Both the position numbers and the translations under genes were made by a program. This document shows, in pieces, positions 37,242-47,806 of a DNA stretch of 64,000 nucleotides; within the stretch, counting starts at the first letter, position 1; every line of letters begins with the position of its first letter. This DNA is from Anadara kagoshimensis (Eukaryota; Mollusca; Bivalvia; Arcoida; Arcidae): contig CM037866.1 in the NCBI GenBank assembly GCA_021292105.1, positions 3,022,607 through 3,086,606 of the forward strand, in the 5' to 3' direction. The notes beneath the pieces were generated by a model, which saw only the letters and a list, made by a program, of their open reading frames with translations, made no database searches and was not told the origin of the DNA.

Positions 37242-37793
37242 TATACTACGTACTGGGTGACTGGTCCGATCTGCCTCGACCTCTATACTTCCTTCTGTGA
37301 CACAATGCCTATCTTGCTCGACCACTATACTACGTTCTGTGTCACAAGGCGGGTCTGTCTCGGCCATTATACTACGTTTTTTATTACAAGGCCGATCTCT
37401 CTCGACCACTAAACTACGTTTTGTGTTACATTGTCGATCTTGCTCGACCACTATACTACGTTCTGTGCCACTGTGCGGCCGATCTGTCTCGACCATTAAA
37501 CTATATTCTGTGTCACAAGGCCGATCTGGCTCGACCACTATACTACGTTCTGTTTCACAAGGCCGAAATGGCTCCATGACTTTACTACGTTTTGTGTCAC
37601 AGGGCCGATCTGGCTCAACTACTATACTACGTTCTGTGTCATAGGGCGGCCGATCTGTCTTGACCACTTTACTACGTTCTCTGCCACAGGGTGCTTATAT
37701 GTCTCAATCACTATACTACGTTCTGTGAGACAGGGCGAATCTGACCCGGTCAATAAACTTCGTTCTGTATAATAGAGCGGATCTGGCTCGTGA
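37242..37793. repeat. 42-bp minisatellite, right block (about 13 copies)
   Basis: Continuation of 36,429-36,701. Some units carry 2-3-bp indels (GGCGGCCGATC), and units become more diverged toward the right end. Confidence 0.95.
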
Positions 37794-38375
37794 TGGACTT
37801 CTATACTTGTACATGTAATAATAAATTTATAGAATATATTAATGACATGTATTCTAACGAACTTAAAATAAAAGATACATCCGACCTTTTGATATTAAGA
37901 CGTATGTCTTTATCCCGTGTTTAAGATTATTTGCCATTTTGAAAGATTTTACTTTACTGTTAGGGTTATACCAGTAGTTTGGACATGGATATTTTTGTTT
38001 TTGAAATAAAAAAAAATGAAGCGTACGATAAACGTTCTGTCTCATCATTGAAATTTAAACTAAAACAAAACTGGTATAATATGTAGATTTTGAAACCCAA
38101 GAAAGGCTACATATAAAATATGACAAATGTGAAAACTTCTTATTTTCTAATGTACTATCTTTCTCCATGTTCTACTGCTTTTGGTGTATAATGGTAAATA
38201 CGCGAAAGTCCAGTCAATCTATAGAAAATTCCTCATAGTAATGCAACAACAAAATATTCCAAGTGATTATTTATAGAAAAATTGTTATTGTTCAACGTAT
38301 AAATCTAGCGGTTTCAATTCAGTGGAATTATACTTTTTGCCAGTTAAAGTTGCCAATAGCATTTTCTATAGCTGA
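37794..38375. other. No gene seen
   Basis: AT-rich, without recognised content. Confidence 0.5.
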
Positions 38376-38605
38376 GGGAGATAACTCTGTACTGTGAGCC
38401 TTAACATACGTAAACATTTTCAAAAACTCCAAGTATTTTGCTATTTTCTTACTATAACAAAGGGAGATAACTCTGAACTGTGAGCCTTAACATACGTAAA
38501 CATTTTCAAAAACTCCAAGTATTTTGCTATTTTCTTACTATAACAAAGGGAGATAACTCTGAACTGTGAGCCTTAACATACGTAAACATTTTCAAAAACT
38601 CTAAT
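38376..38605 (+). repeat. 86-bp tandem repeat, about 2.7 near-identical copies
   Basis: GGGAGATAACTCTG starts copies at about 38,376, 38,462 and 38,548. Units share GAGCCTTAACATACGTAAAC and TTTTCAAAAACTCCAAG and are almost identical, so the expansion is recent. The phrase GGGAGATAACTC is a frequent repeat signature in bivalve DNA. Confidence 0.93.
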
Positions 38606-40074
38606 ATTTTTTTGCTGTAATATGGAAAAAGCCTAGAAATCAGACGAAAATTTTTACATAAGCTTAGAATGAATCATATAAGAAATTTAAAATAAATTTG
38701 GATGCAATATGTACATGGATTGTAAAAAATTAAATTGTTTCTTTGAAAAACTTTATGCAAAGCGGTAATAAGGGGGTGGTGAAAAGTTTTTTAAAAAAAT
38801 CTTGAAAAATTATATATTATGCATTCAAATGATAAAATGATAAAATAAGTGTATATCAGGTTAAAAATATAATTTTTCTATTTGTCTACATCATTAACCT
38901 CTTCCCGTTCCTAATTGTACGGGTAAGCATATTTTTAGCCTTTGCGTCATGAAAAAACTGCGATAATTTGGATATTTCTGAAGCGATTTTCTCGCGGAAT
39001 ATGTCATTTGAAACGGCAAAACATACAGAAAACAATGATATAATGTTCGCAATTTCATTTTCAATACAAAATCTTTAGTTCAAAACGCCGACAAAGAAAT
39101 ATTTTCTTTACTTTTTATGAGAGAGCAGTAATTTTACATAGATTTAAAAAGATATTACTCACTTCGCCATTATACCAAAAATAAGTTACGTTACGCAACT
39201 TTCTTGTACATTCGGCTTATCGCGTTACTTTAAGATTACCAAAATTCAGTAAATATTCCATAAATCTTTAAAAAATGCACACCAAAATAAACAAAATTTA
39301 TTATGGTATTATTTTATATAAAGAATATGTCGATCTCCGATCACTTTCGAGACAGTTCATTGAAAAAAAACCATAATTTCAGTATAAAACTTGCTGGGTA
39401 CACATCGGTATATGTCTTAAGAAACAGATACTAGTCGTGTGTCATGGGATGAAAAAAATACAATCCAATAACAAAAACATAATAAAAGTGCTTAAATAAT
39501 AAGAATATAATGTTGTTTTGATGGCACAATGTTAAAAACGATGGAAACTCTGTGCATACTGCCACTGTACGATCAAAATATTCAGTATGTCGATCACATG
39601 TCTTCTACTACGTCCGTAACATATTTATAAATAAACAAAAATAGGGGTCAAATATTAGACTGCTGTTTAAAAAAAATTTTGTGTTCAATTTTCACGACAA
39701 TAAAATATCAATCAAACTGTCCCATAAAGTCAAAAGTTACCATCAGTTAGAGTGATTTAAATGGTAGAAGAAGAAAAAACCACACACACACACACAAACA
39801 CATGAATATGCTTATGGTGTTGCGATCGAGGTGGTCATGGCGTTAGCCCCCAAACTCGAGAGACACCATGTTAACAAGAGTATTAACTGTAACAACTAAC
39901 AAAAATTATGTAAACGTAATTCATGTATAAAAGTGCAGTACAGGCCTGTCTAAAGTTTAACACTGAGCTAACGAAAAAAGGTCGACGCTCGGCTACGAGT
40001 AGCAGAGATATATATTACAAGATAGCTAGTGGACAAGAGATAGATAATAGCCGTATCGACAAGCTGTCGAGTTA
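38606..40074. other. No gene seen; short (CA)n near 39,780
   Basis: AT-rich. A CA dinucleotide run of about 20 bp lies near 39,780-39,800. No recognisable exon or element ends. Confidence 0.5.
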
Positions 40075-40397
40075 AGTTGAGTCATGGTGTTTAACGCCCA
40101 GTCAAGAATATTTCACTTATAATATCGAGACGTCGCCAGCTACAGACGAAGGTGTAGATATTTTGCCTGTGTGTTGCGCTGATGGCATTATACACCAGGC
40201 CAAGCCCATCGTGACACGAGACCTTGTTTATTTTAAGTTCCCATCCGAAATAATCGTGACTTTCATTTTGTAATGCTGGGTGTTTGACAAAAGAACAGTC
40301 ACTATTCACTTTCAAATCTTGTGTCGGACTCGGCCGGGGATCAAACCAACGACCTCCCACTTACGAAGCGAGCAATCTACCAACTGATCTACGGCAG
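40075..40397 (-). repeat. SINE family 2, nearly complete, minus strand
   Basis: On the minus strand it has a tRNA-like head (ATCAGTTGGTAGATTGCTCGC, then GGTTTGATCCCCGGCC). The body follows: AGTGACTGTTCTTTTGTCAA, ACAAAATGAAAGTCACGATT, then GGTGTATAATGCCATCAGCGC and TCTCGATATTATAAGTGAA. The tail is CTTGACTGGGCGTTAAACACC. Confidence 0.88.
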
Positions 40398-42013
40398 TGG
40401 TTGCAAAAAGCCGTCGAGACGTACATAGCCATCGAGGGTATCAAGACAACTCGTGCCCATGTGTTTCCACATCATGACAACCCGCACCCAACCAACCTCA
40501 TACAACTTGTACCCCAAAAGCAAGAAAATTACCAGATTTTTTTAAATCTTAAACTTAGATATTTTGATACCTCTAAATTCATGTAATTAGTTAAAAACAA
40601 TTAGGTTTTGCTAGAAAACAGTGCTTCTAAACCAATCTTATAAACCCTTATAGATAGGAAGACAATAACAATAACAGATGTAAGTTTTCCTAAATTGTTT
40701 TCTTGTCTCGACTTGGGTACAGGGTGTCTTGTGTTCTTGTTGTCTCATGATGGGTTCCAGTTGTCCTGCGTGCGAGTTGTCCAGCAATCGCTAATGAGGG
40801 ATCGATTTGAACTGTCGATTCCGCACTTATTCATTAGCTTAGTGATAAACTTTCGACAGGCCTGTACTGTAAGTTTTACAAATCAACGCGTCTTACAAAT
40901 ACACACATTTCAACGCCCTGTTATGCATATTTTGTATTAAAAAATTCAATTTTAAAATCGCAGTCTTATTAAATAATTGAGACGGAGTTTAATTTCAACA
41001 GTGTCCATTAAAATCCGACAAAGTTCCACGAAATGGTAAAACGTAACTCTAGAAGACTACGGATACTACAAACATATCTTACAGAAGAACTTACAGTCAT
41101 TTAGATATCATCACTTTTTGATCGAAAACTGCTTTATAAATAATTGATTTTGAACATACATAAACGATTTCAACTTTGAAAGTCTCAACATAAAATATTC
41201 AATGTGTTTATATATTTCGTTCAATTTTACTATAGGTTGATCTGTATAGAAATCATAAAAGTTAAAATCGCAGAAAGTTTCATGTTGATAATAAATAATT
41301 TCCTGACGAGTCACGAGTTTTTATTCAAAAACCATCTGAAGTACGAACCCGGTGTGAGGATTTTTTCTATACACAAACCATCTGGAGTACGAACCCGGTG
41401 CGAGAATTTTTTTCCGATACATAAACCATCTGAAATACGAACCTAGTCTGACTGGGAAACTTTATAAACTACACGCGGAAAATCAGTTGATTTCTTCGGA
41501 AATTTGAATTTTCAATCAAACTGGTCTGCGAAGTCTACTCACAACTTTGGACGAACGCTGTTTATTTTACGACCAAATGGGTGCGGCTAGAGATTTAAAC
41601 TATCGACTTATGTTACTAAAAGATACAGGGAAAAAGTACATATAATTCATATGGTCTAAAGAATTTAGAAAACTAAGTTCTAATTTCAAATCATGTAGGA
41701 GTGTATGTATGCCCCAGATCCACCACAGAAGATTATTGCTTTAGTATAGGACCTTCCATATATCAAATTATATAAATACTTAGTATAAGAGGCCCTATAC
41801 TGAAACAAATGTCTGTATATTAGCTATCCATTAGAGGCGCATTGCTGTGTAATAAAATAACTATACATTTGTAAAGTTTGGATTTCAAATGTAACGAGTG
41901 AAGCTAAACCGAAAGTAGATGCCTTTGAGTTTTTAAAGGTTTTTTCTTCGCTTTTTTGGTATTTTAAAATGAATTGGTACGTTTGTGGTAATTGTAGGCA
42001 AATTTCTTTTCAG
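40398..42013. other. No gene recognised; presumed upstream intron or 5' flank of the split gene
   Basis: Several frames of 67-100 codons are present without splice or domain support. A ~47-bp tandem repeat is at 41,331-41,455. The last ~70 bp (TTCTTCGCTTTTTTGG... TTGGTACGTTTGTGG) faintly resemble the 3' segment of the reverse-transcriptase element. Confidence 0.4.
41331..41455. repeat. ~47-bp tandem repeat, 2.6 copies
   Basis: ACCATCTG(A/G)A(G/A)TACGAACC recurs at about 41,331, 41,377 and 41,425. Confidence 0.85.
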
Positions 42014-42294
42014 AAATAATATGGGAGCTATAGTGACAAAACAGACAATTTTAGCTACTCAAGCAACTTTGGGTATTGACGAAGTTTTCGAACAACTTAA
42101 AAATTTTGACATCAAATGGTTATGTAGATTTGAAGAGCATTTAAAAGGACACATCCAATTGAAAGACGCCTCGATTAAAAGTAGAGATGAAGAGTCTAAA
42201 GTATTACAGTTACGCGGGCGTTTACCAGATGAAAGTTATGAGACGTTTGAAGTTATATACGCCTGGCTAGAAGAGACCAGACATATGCCTCCAG
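42014..42294 (+). CDS. Exon A of an unrecognised split gene; candidate death-fold (CARD-like) domain
   Basis: The acceptor AATTTCTTTTCAG ends at 42,013 and the donor CAG|GTAGGT lies at 42,294/42,295. The frame is open throughout. A Met at 42,021 starts MGAIVTKQ, with Gly2 and Thr6 as in N-myristoylation signals, so this may be the first coding exon behind a 5'-UTR exon; alternatively the frame continues from an upstream exon (phase 2). From that Met, 91 residues follow and the exon ends in phase 1. Residues about 18-88 look all-helical. The end, ESKVLQLRGRLP then SYETFEVIYAWLEETRH, resembles the last helices of CARD domains (KxxxLLxxLxxRGPxAFxxFxxALxETxx), as does IDEVFEQLKNF near the start. 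That domain call is inference and could also be another death-fold. Codon usage is not repeat-like. Confidence 0.65.
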
Positions 42295-42626
42295 GTAGGT
42301 TATATGGCTTGTTGATTTATACATATATATCATCAACAACAATGGAAACATAATTAGTACTAATATCTGATTAGAGATTAAGTTATTAAGACGAATTGTA
42401 AAAAAAGTTTCATTTTATTTGTTTTAAACCTTTTGAACATTATCAGTATACTTTGTAAATCATCGCATTTTTATCAACACTTTTTACTAAAAATAAATTA
42501 TTTTGTATCTGTAATTTTCGAATAGACAATACAAACCACAAAGAACAAAGTGTGGAAAATATATAAAAGAGGTCTTATTATACAAAAAGTAAAGTTAAAA
42601 ACTATTTTTTATTTTTATGATTTTAG

Positions 42627-42689
42627 TATACAGCTATGACATTCAAGTACCAAAAAAGAAAAGTAACAGTGTTTTACCATATGCTGATG
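42627..42689 (+). CDS. Exon B, 63-nt linker microexon of the split gene
   Basis: Bounded by a T-rich tract ending in TTTTAG (42,626) and GATG|GTAAAA. Joined to exon A (phase 1) it reads 21 codons without a stop, beginning VYSYDIQVPKKK and ending in YAD, and it ends again in phase 1. Its length is a multiple of three, so it can be skipped or included without a frame change. The sequence is Lys/Ser-rich and looks like a linker. Flanking introns align with those of exon C, so B and C are duplicates. The alternative AG seven bases downstream would break the frame. Confidence 0.55.
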
Positions 42690-42879
42690 GTAAAATGTAT
42701 AAATAATAAATATTACTGTTTCAACATTCTAAAACCTTTGACGAATCCTATACTTTAAGCAAAAGTAATGTTATTATTGATGATTTGTTAGTCTAACATT
42801 ATGTTTAACAATAATAAGATGATATAAGGGTAATATTTGCCACAAATAATAACTTACTTTATTTTAAGACTTATACCTG

Positions 42880-43190
42880 AATTATGATGCCAATGAAAGG
42901 CTACATAAGAAACTTTATTACAAACGTGATGACTTCAATTTTTCTACTGTCAATTTTCCTTTTCTATGCAGCAATATACCTGCTTCTCCTGCTTACGGTG
43001 TATTTGTTTCCCAATTAATATGCTATGGTATAACTTGTCCCACTTCAGGGACTTTGTACAGAAAAGCAGGCTGCTTGCAAATAAATTGTTGACTCAGGGA
43101 TATTGCAAGCTTGGGTTTATTAAGGCCTTAAAAAGTCTCATTGCCCTCATCACAGTATTGTTGATAAGTTGATTAAATATGTCCAGGATT
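42880..43190 (+). pseudogene. Penelope-type reverse transcriptase C-terminus in intron, copy 1
   Basis: It reads KKLYYKRDDFNFSTV, then SNIPASPAYGVFVSQLI, then after a frameshift DFVQKSRLLANKLLTQGY. These are the landmark blocks at the C-terminus of this family (KRDDFNF, the P-A-Y-G-V-x-x-S-Q-L-I block and LxxKLLxQGY). The RKFYGRHH block is damaged (KSLIALIT frame). It is an intronic fossil, not a functional enzyme. Confidence 0.82.
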
Positions 43191-43259
43191 ACTCCGGATA
43201 TATTTGACTTTCAATAGTTTCATGTTACTTTCACACAATTTTGAATACACAAGATGTGG

Positions 43260-43410
43260 GAGTAGGTAGGTGCTTACCCTTCCGGAGCACCCCGCCTCAT
43301 TTCCCTAATGGAAGTTCAAGTGTCTAGCCTAACTTGTTAGTTTCAAAGTTTTACTTTGCGTCTGGATTGTGTTTCGGAGATGGATTAGTATGTTTGTTTT
43401 TGATTGAAAC
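43260..43410 (+). repeat. 3' segment of the reverse-transcriptase element, copy 1
   Basis: GGTGCTTACCCTTCCGGAGCACC, CTCATTTCCCTAATGGAAG and TGTTTCGGAGATGGATTAG directly follow the fragment at 42,880-43,190. The same order occurs at 45,880-46,035 and 11,205-11,350. Confidence 0.8.
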
Positions 43411-43892
43411 ATACGGAATACATTTATGGAAACATTAAAATTATGTGCAAAATGTGATTGCATTTTCTAAATAGTAAAAGTTCTCTAAAGAGCCGAAATA
43501 AATTTTACATTAAGCATATAAACTTGCTGTTTACAAAAAAATGACGATAGAATAAAACCTGAATATAACATTTATCAGTTCATGTTGTTCGAGCTGTGAC
43601 ATTGATTGAACAAAAAGTTGAAAGAGTAATTAAATATTAATCTAGTCATTACTGAGTTATAGAATATATGTTTAAAATGTTTACATGACACAATATTCTT
43701 ATTAAATAGGTACAATTAATTATAACTCTTAACTTCCTATCTACAAGTTTCAACACATAACCTAAATACCAATATTAAAGCATTAAATAGATGATGAATA
43801 AACCATAAATTAAAGACTTGACTCAATAAAAATTGGAATTGACATTCTCTACGATGATCCTTTTTGTTTTTGCTGGTATTCAATTACTCATG
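43411..43892. other. Intronic AT-rich DNA
   Basis: No recognised content; part of the intron between exons B and C. Confidence 0.5.
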
Positions 43893-44244
43893 AATACGGT
43901 GTGGATCATGACCTCTGATGACCTAACGTTTCACTAACCGATTAAGTCATAGAATATCATTTTGTTGTGTTGCTCATTGTTTGATTGGTCAGAATTATAA
44001 CCTTTATCTTAATCTGCATGTTTCATCTATATCTTTGTTGGAAATTTGGTTAAATAGATTATTATAATAGTGATAACTTTACATTTCTGTCATGCTATTT
44101 TTTATAATTGTAGGATTTTATTTGAGGGTATTCGTTCGATATTATGATTGAAAGTCAAGAATAGCATATTTAACATCAACTGCGCAGCGGTTAATTCAAT
44201 ATGCAATTCTTGACTCTCATTCATAACACCGAATAAATACACTC
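43893..44244 (-). mobile_element. Palindrome-headed element, copy 2
   Basis: Reverse-orientation copy of the 35,641-35,995 element. The GGTCATGACCTC-type stretch is at the left (about 43,900), and the palindrome GTATTCGTTCGATATTATGA...TCATAACACCGAATAAATAC is at 44,124-44,244. Its arms are more diverged and its loop is longer (about 25 bp, containing CTGCGCAGCGG). Confidence 0.72.
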
Positions 44245-44597
44245 AAAGAGAATTTTATTTATTAATTAAGGTAATTAGTTTTGAAATATTTGAAACATTT
44301 AATATTATACAAGTAGTGATTTAACCGCACTAAACGTAAGCTTTAGAATATGATTCCCCATCAGTAGTGGTTGAACCAAAATTGTGAAACCAAAATGTAA
44401 TATAGTGTTTCATGACAATAATTGTCAATATTACAGTCAACTTTCAACAAACAAAAATACTATCAGGGAAATATACTTTGATGTTAATAATATTTCAGGT
44501 AAAATAAACTAGTTAAACTAAACTGATATTACTCATTAATTATTTCTTATTATGCAAAATGTAAAGGTTAAAATTATTTTTTTTAAAATAATTTTAG

Positions 44598-44642
44598 TTA
44601 GGGATCAAGAAGAAGAGAAAACAAACACTACTAAAACTGCAG
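44598..44642 (+). CDS. Exon C, 45-nt linker microexon of the split gene
   Basis: Acceptor ATAATTTTAG ends at 44,597 and the donor is CTGCAG|GTAAGA. Entered in phase 1 it reads V-RDQEEEKTNTTKTA with no stop and leaves in phase 1, so like exon B it is frame-neutral. The exon and both flanks align with exon B (for example ATTATTGATGATTT downstream of each), about 1.97 kb apart. Gln/Glu/Lys/Thr-rich sequence suggests a flexible charged linker. Exons B and C could be used together or as alternatives. Confidence 0.5.
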
Positions 44643-44764
44643 GTAAGATGTATTTACAGTAGTAAATATTTCTAAAACCTTTAAAAAACTCTATATTTTT
44701 AGCAAAACGAAAGTAATTATTGATGATTTTTAAGTCTTACATTATGGTTGATAAACAGAAGATA

Positions 44765-45153
44765 TTATAAGTTATACAGGGCTTTGGCAGGTTACACGGC
44801 CCCATGTACCCCGTCAAAGATTTATGTACCCTGAGCCGCAGGCGAAGGGTACATTTATCTTTGACGGGGTACATGGGACCGTGTAACCTGCCAAAGCCCT
44901 GTATAACGTTTTTCACCCTTTAAAGCGTTACCAGTTGGATCTTTTTAACTTCAATTTCGTATTTTGTGTGACTTGTGTACGTCGTCGCCATGTTTGTTTA
45001 CTGTAACTAGACGTCAGTGATATACGAGTTACTTCCCTTTTACCGCTAAACGTCGCGTGCGTTCATGTACCCCGGCAGATTTCCGAACATAGTTCCATGT
45101 ACCCCTGCAAGTTAACCAATCGCTATGCGAGAAATTTCTTTGAAGGGTGACAA
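44765..45153. mobile_element. Hairpin MITE with ~50-bp arms, copy 1
   Basis: The head is a hairpin: CAGGGCTTTGGCAGGTTACACGG...GTACCCCGTCAAAGAT pairs with ATCTTTGACGGGGTACATGG...CCTGCCAAAGCCCTG around GAGCCGCAGGCGAAG. A ~240-bp body follows, bounded by CACCCTTTAAAGCG and CTTTGAAGGGTGAC. The second copy is at 57,428-57,829. Confidence 0.85.
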
Positions 45154-45489
45154 TACATAATATAGTTGAGTCATTCAACAATAATCTATTAAAAACCTAA
45201 GGATAGGGTGTATGTTTTAAATATTAACATATCATAATATCCTTATTGAAGAGGTACAATCACTTATCACTACCTATCTAAAATCTATTAATGATTAATT
45301 GAAAACTTAAAGGTCATTAGCTTTGAAACATACTATTTATTAGCGTCTACGTGTTCATTACATTATATTCTTCAGTATTTAAGTGTTAATATTTATATAT
45401 CATACAGTTTGTTTAATAGCTTTACAAACATTAAATTTATGATTATACATTATTTACCTCAAGTTCTGCTTCATATTCAGACTTATGCC

Positions 45490-45835
45490 TGAATGATGAC
45501 GCACACAAAAGGCTACATTTGAAACTTTATTTCAAATGTGATGACTTCAATTTTTCTATTGTAAACTTTCCTTTCTTTATGCAGCAATATACCTGCTTCT
45601 CCTGCTTATGGTTTATTTGTTCCCCAATTAATACGCCATGGTAGAGCTTGTTCCCACTACGGGGACTTTGTACAGCGAAGTACGCTGCTTGCAAACAAAT
45701 TTTTAACTCAGGGATATTGCAAGCCTAGGTTTATCAAGACCCTCAAAAAGTTTTATGGCCGTCATCACAGTATTGTTGATAAGTTTGACTTTTCTGTGTC
45801 CAGGATTGCCCTGGATATATTTGACGTCTAAAAGT
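45490..45835 (+). pseudogene. Penelope-type reverse transcriptase C-terminus in intron, copy 2
   Basis: Better preserved than the 42.9-kb copy. CDDFNFSIV, SNIPASPAYGLFVPQLIRHG, DFVQRSTLLANKFLTQGY and KTLKKFYGRHHSIVDKFDFS can be read in nearly one frame. Changes such as V-to-P in the Q-L-I block and the first Arg of RDD changed to Cys indicate decay. It follows exon C as the first copy follows exon B. Confidence 0.85.
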
Positions 45836-45879
45836 TCCATGTTCCTTTCACACAATTTTGATGACACACGTGGCGGATG

Positions 45880-46035
45880 TAACTAGCTAAGCTGGAGGTG
45901 CTTGCCCTTCCGGAGCACCCGGCCTCACTTACCTTGTGGAAGTTCAGGTGTCTTACCTAACTTGTCAGTTCCAAAGTTTTTACTTTGCTTTTCGATTGTG
46001 ATTTGGACATGGATTAGTATGTTTGTTTTTGATTA
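45880..46035 (+). repeat. 3' segment of the reverse-transcriptase element, copy 2
   Basis: GGAGGTGCTTGCCCTTCCGGAGC, CTCACTTACCTTGTGGAAG, TTCGATTGTGATTTGGACATGG and TAGTATGTTTGTTTTTGATT. Confidence 0.8.
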
Positions 46036-46458
46036 CATAATAACACATTAGTTTTCTCTACTTTTCCTTTATTTGAATTGATCTAATTAATTATACGGTG
46101 CTAAAATACCTTTATTTTATAGACTTAATTTTAAACTGAAGCTAAAACTACAGTGGTATTTGATGTCAACTCTTTTTCTGTAAAGGATACTTATTTTGCA
46201 GTGTTTATATCATTCTTAGAGTTTCGTCAAGGTGTAAAACATTAAATCATCATTTTGTTTAACGGTTTCATCACAGATAAATTATTTAGGCCAGGGAACC
46301 CATTCCTTTGTATCGGAACATGTGCAGGTGTATTCGAATTTAATAGTAGAACGTAAAAGGATGTCTCCCATTTTACCGAAACTCCTACTCTTTATATTAT
46401 TATACATGGGTGTTGATCATTAGCCATTTTCTGAATTCTCTTTGTTCATTGTTTTCAG

Positions 46459-46694
46459 TGGAAAAATATATTAGTTATAAACTTCTCCACTTTGCTTTGA
46501 CCGGGTTACAGCAAAACCAGACAGCTCTTTATAAGAAAAGATCGTTTGCTAACTTACTATCCAAAAGGAATTTGAAGATAATCCCTAATAGTGACATGTC
46601 GATATGCATGCAACTTAGTGAAGCAATAGGGGAATGTATTAATAAATCAGCTTTATTATCTGAGGTAGAACGGTGTCCTATAGACCGACAAAAG
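46459..46694 (+). CDS. Exon D of the split gene
   Basis: Acceptor TTCATTGTTTTCAG ends at 46,458 and donor AAAG|GTAAGT is at 46,694/46,695, both close to consensus. Entered in phase 1 it reads 79 residues starting V-EKYISYKLLHFALTG, with SFANLLSKRNLKIIP, MSICMQLSEAIGECI and a Cys near the end (VERCPIDRQK), and leaves in phase 0. The exon is rich in predicted helix with regular Leu/Ile spacing. I do not recognise a family. Phase agreement with exons A-C supports one transcript. The partial protein so far is about 206 residues; further exons are expected downstream. Confidence 0.6.
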
Positions 46695-46946
46695 GTAAGT
46701 GGTTATTTAATTTTAATATAATTCAATTACTTTATACACAACTTAATTAATAGTGTTTAATATACCTGAAATATCAAATGCATGTACATAATAATAACAG
46801 CACAACCTATTCACTTCTATCAGTTTAAAGATTGGTTCTTAACCTTTCGTCGTACTGTTTTACTGAATTTGACACTTTTAAAGATTTTTTTCTGATTGTT
46901 ATTTGCATATTGATAAGTATATTTGTTTTTGATATCTATTTAGAAA

Positions 46947-47232
46947 GTTATGATGCATTACAAAGAAAGGGGAGAGAATGACGTCATGTATATTACTCAA
47001 GTCAATTTACACATGTCCCGCATTAAGTTTGGGTTTAAATGTTTGAATAAAGATTTTTCCTTGCATTAACGTTTGGTACTATCCGTGTCTTTTAGTTTAA
47101 AAAAAGGAAACACGGTAAATGACTGATTTCCGCACACATCTAAATGTTGATGTGTGCGGAACTCGATGTAAATTGACTTGAACAATATACATGACGTCAT
47201 TCTCTCCCCTTTTTATTGTAACGTCATAGTAA
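46947..47232. mobile_element. MITE with ~65-bp terminal inverted repeats
   Basis: The left end GTTATGATGCATTACAAAG then AAAGGGGAGAGAATGACGTC mirrors the right end GACGTCATTCTCTCCCCTTT then TTGTAACGTCATAGTAAC. Inverted similarity continues inward through CAAGTCAATTTACA. The centre includes a small hairpin (TTCCGCACACATC / GATGTGTGCGGAA). No coding capacity. Confidence 0.85.
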
Positions 47233-47634
47233 CACTACATAGTAACTTTAATCATTCACCCAATGATCGCCAGCAGGCATGGGAGCGCTAGTGAATATTT
47301 TATATTTAACAATGTGATTCCTTAAATTAACTGGTCGTATGAATTTTTTATTGATATATATATATATATATATATGAGCCAGTGCATGCGAAAACCTACA
47401 ACTTGGCAATTACGTCAAATTGAGAAAAATCGCGACGAAGTTACGTCACAAACACGGAAGTCAACTGCAAGTATTGTGCGTCAATTTACAAGTTTGACGT
47501 TTTAACTTTTAGAACGAGTTGAAGTTAAAACTCATTTTAACGGAGTGATTTTAAGTGTTGGGGTGGTAAGATATGGTAACTGAAGGGAAGACAGATGAGG
47601 TTGAGTTTTTCAATTCATCCATATGTTTTTACAG

Positions 47635-47806
47635 CATTTATACGGGCTTAAAGTAGCTGTGGACGAGCACTCATTTACGGTCATGTATCTTCGGAGTATG
47701 GAGATGGTTGTATTAAAAATATTTCGAAACTTATATTGGTCACGTTTTATAAATATTTATATCAATATTAATAATATAATACATACAAACATTTTCCCAA
47801 TTTTAT

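Noticed and set aside
36429..37793. CRISPR-like regular repeat
   Set aside because: Units are contiguous 42-bp repeats without unique spacers, in a eukaryotic context.
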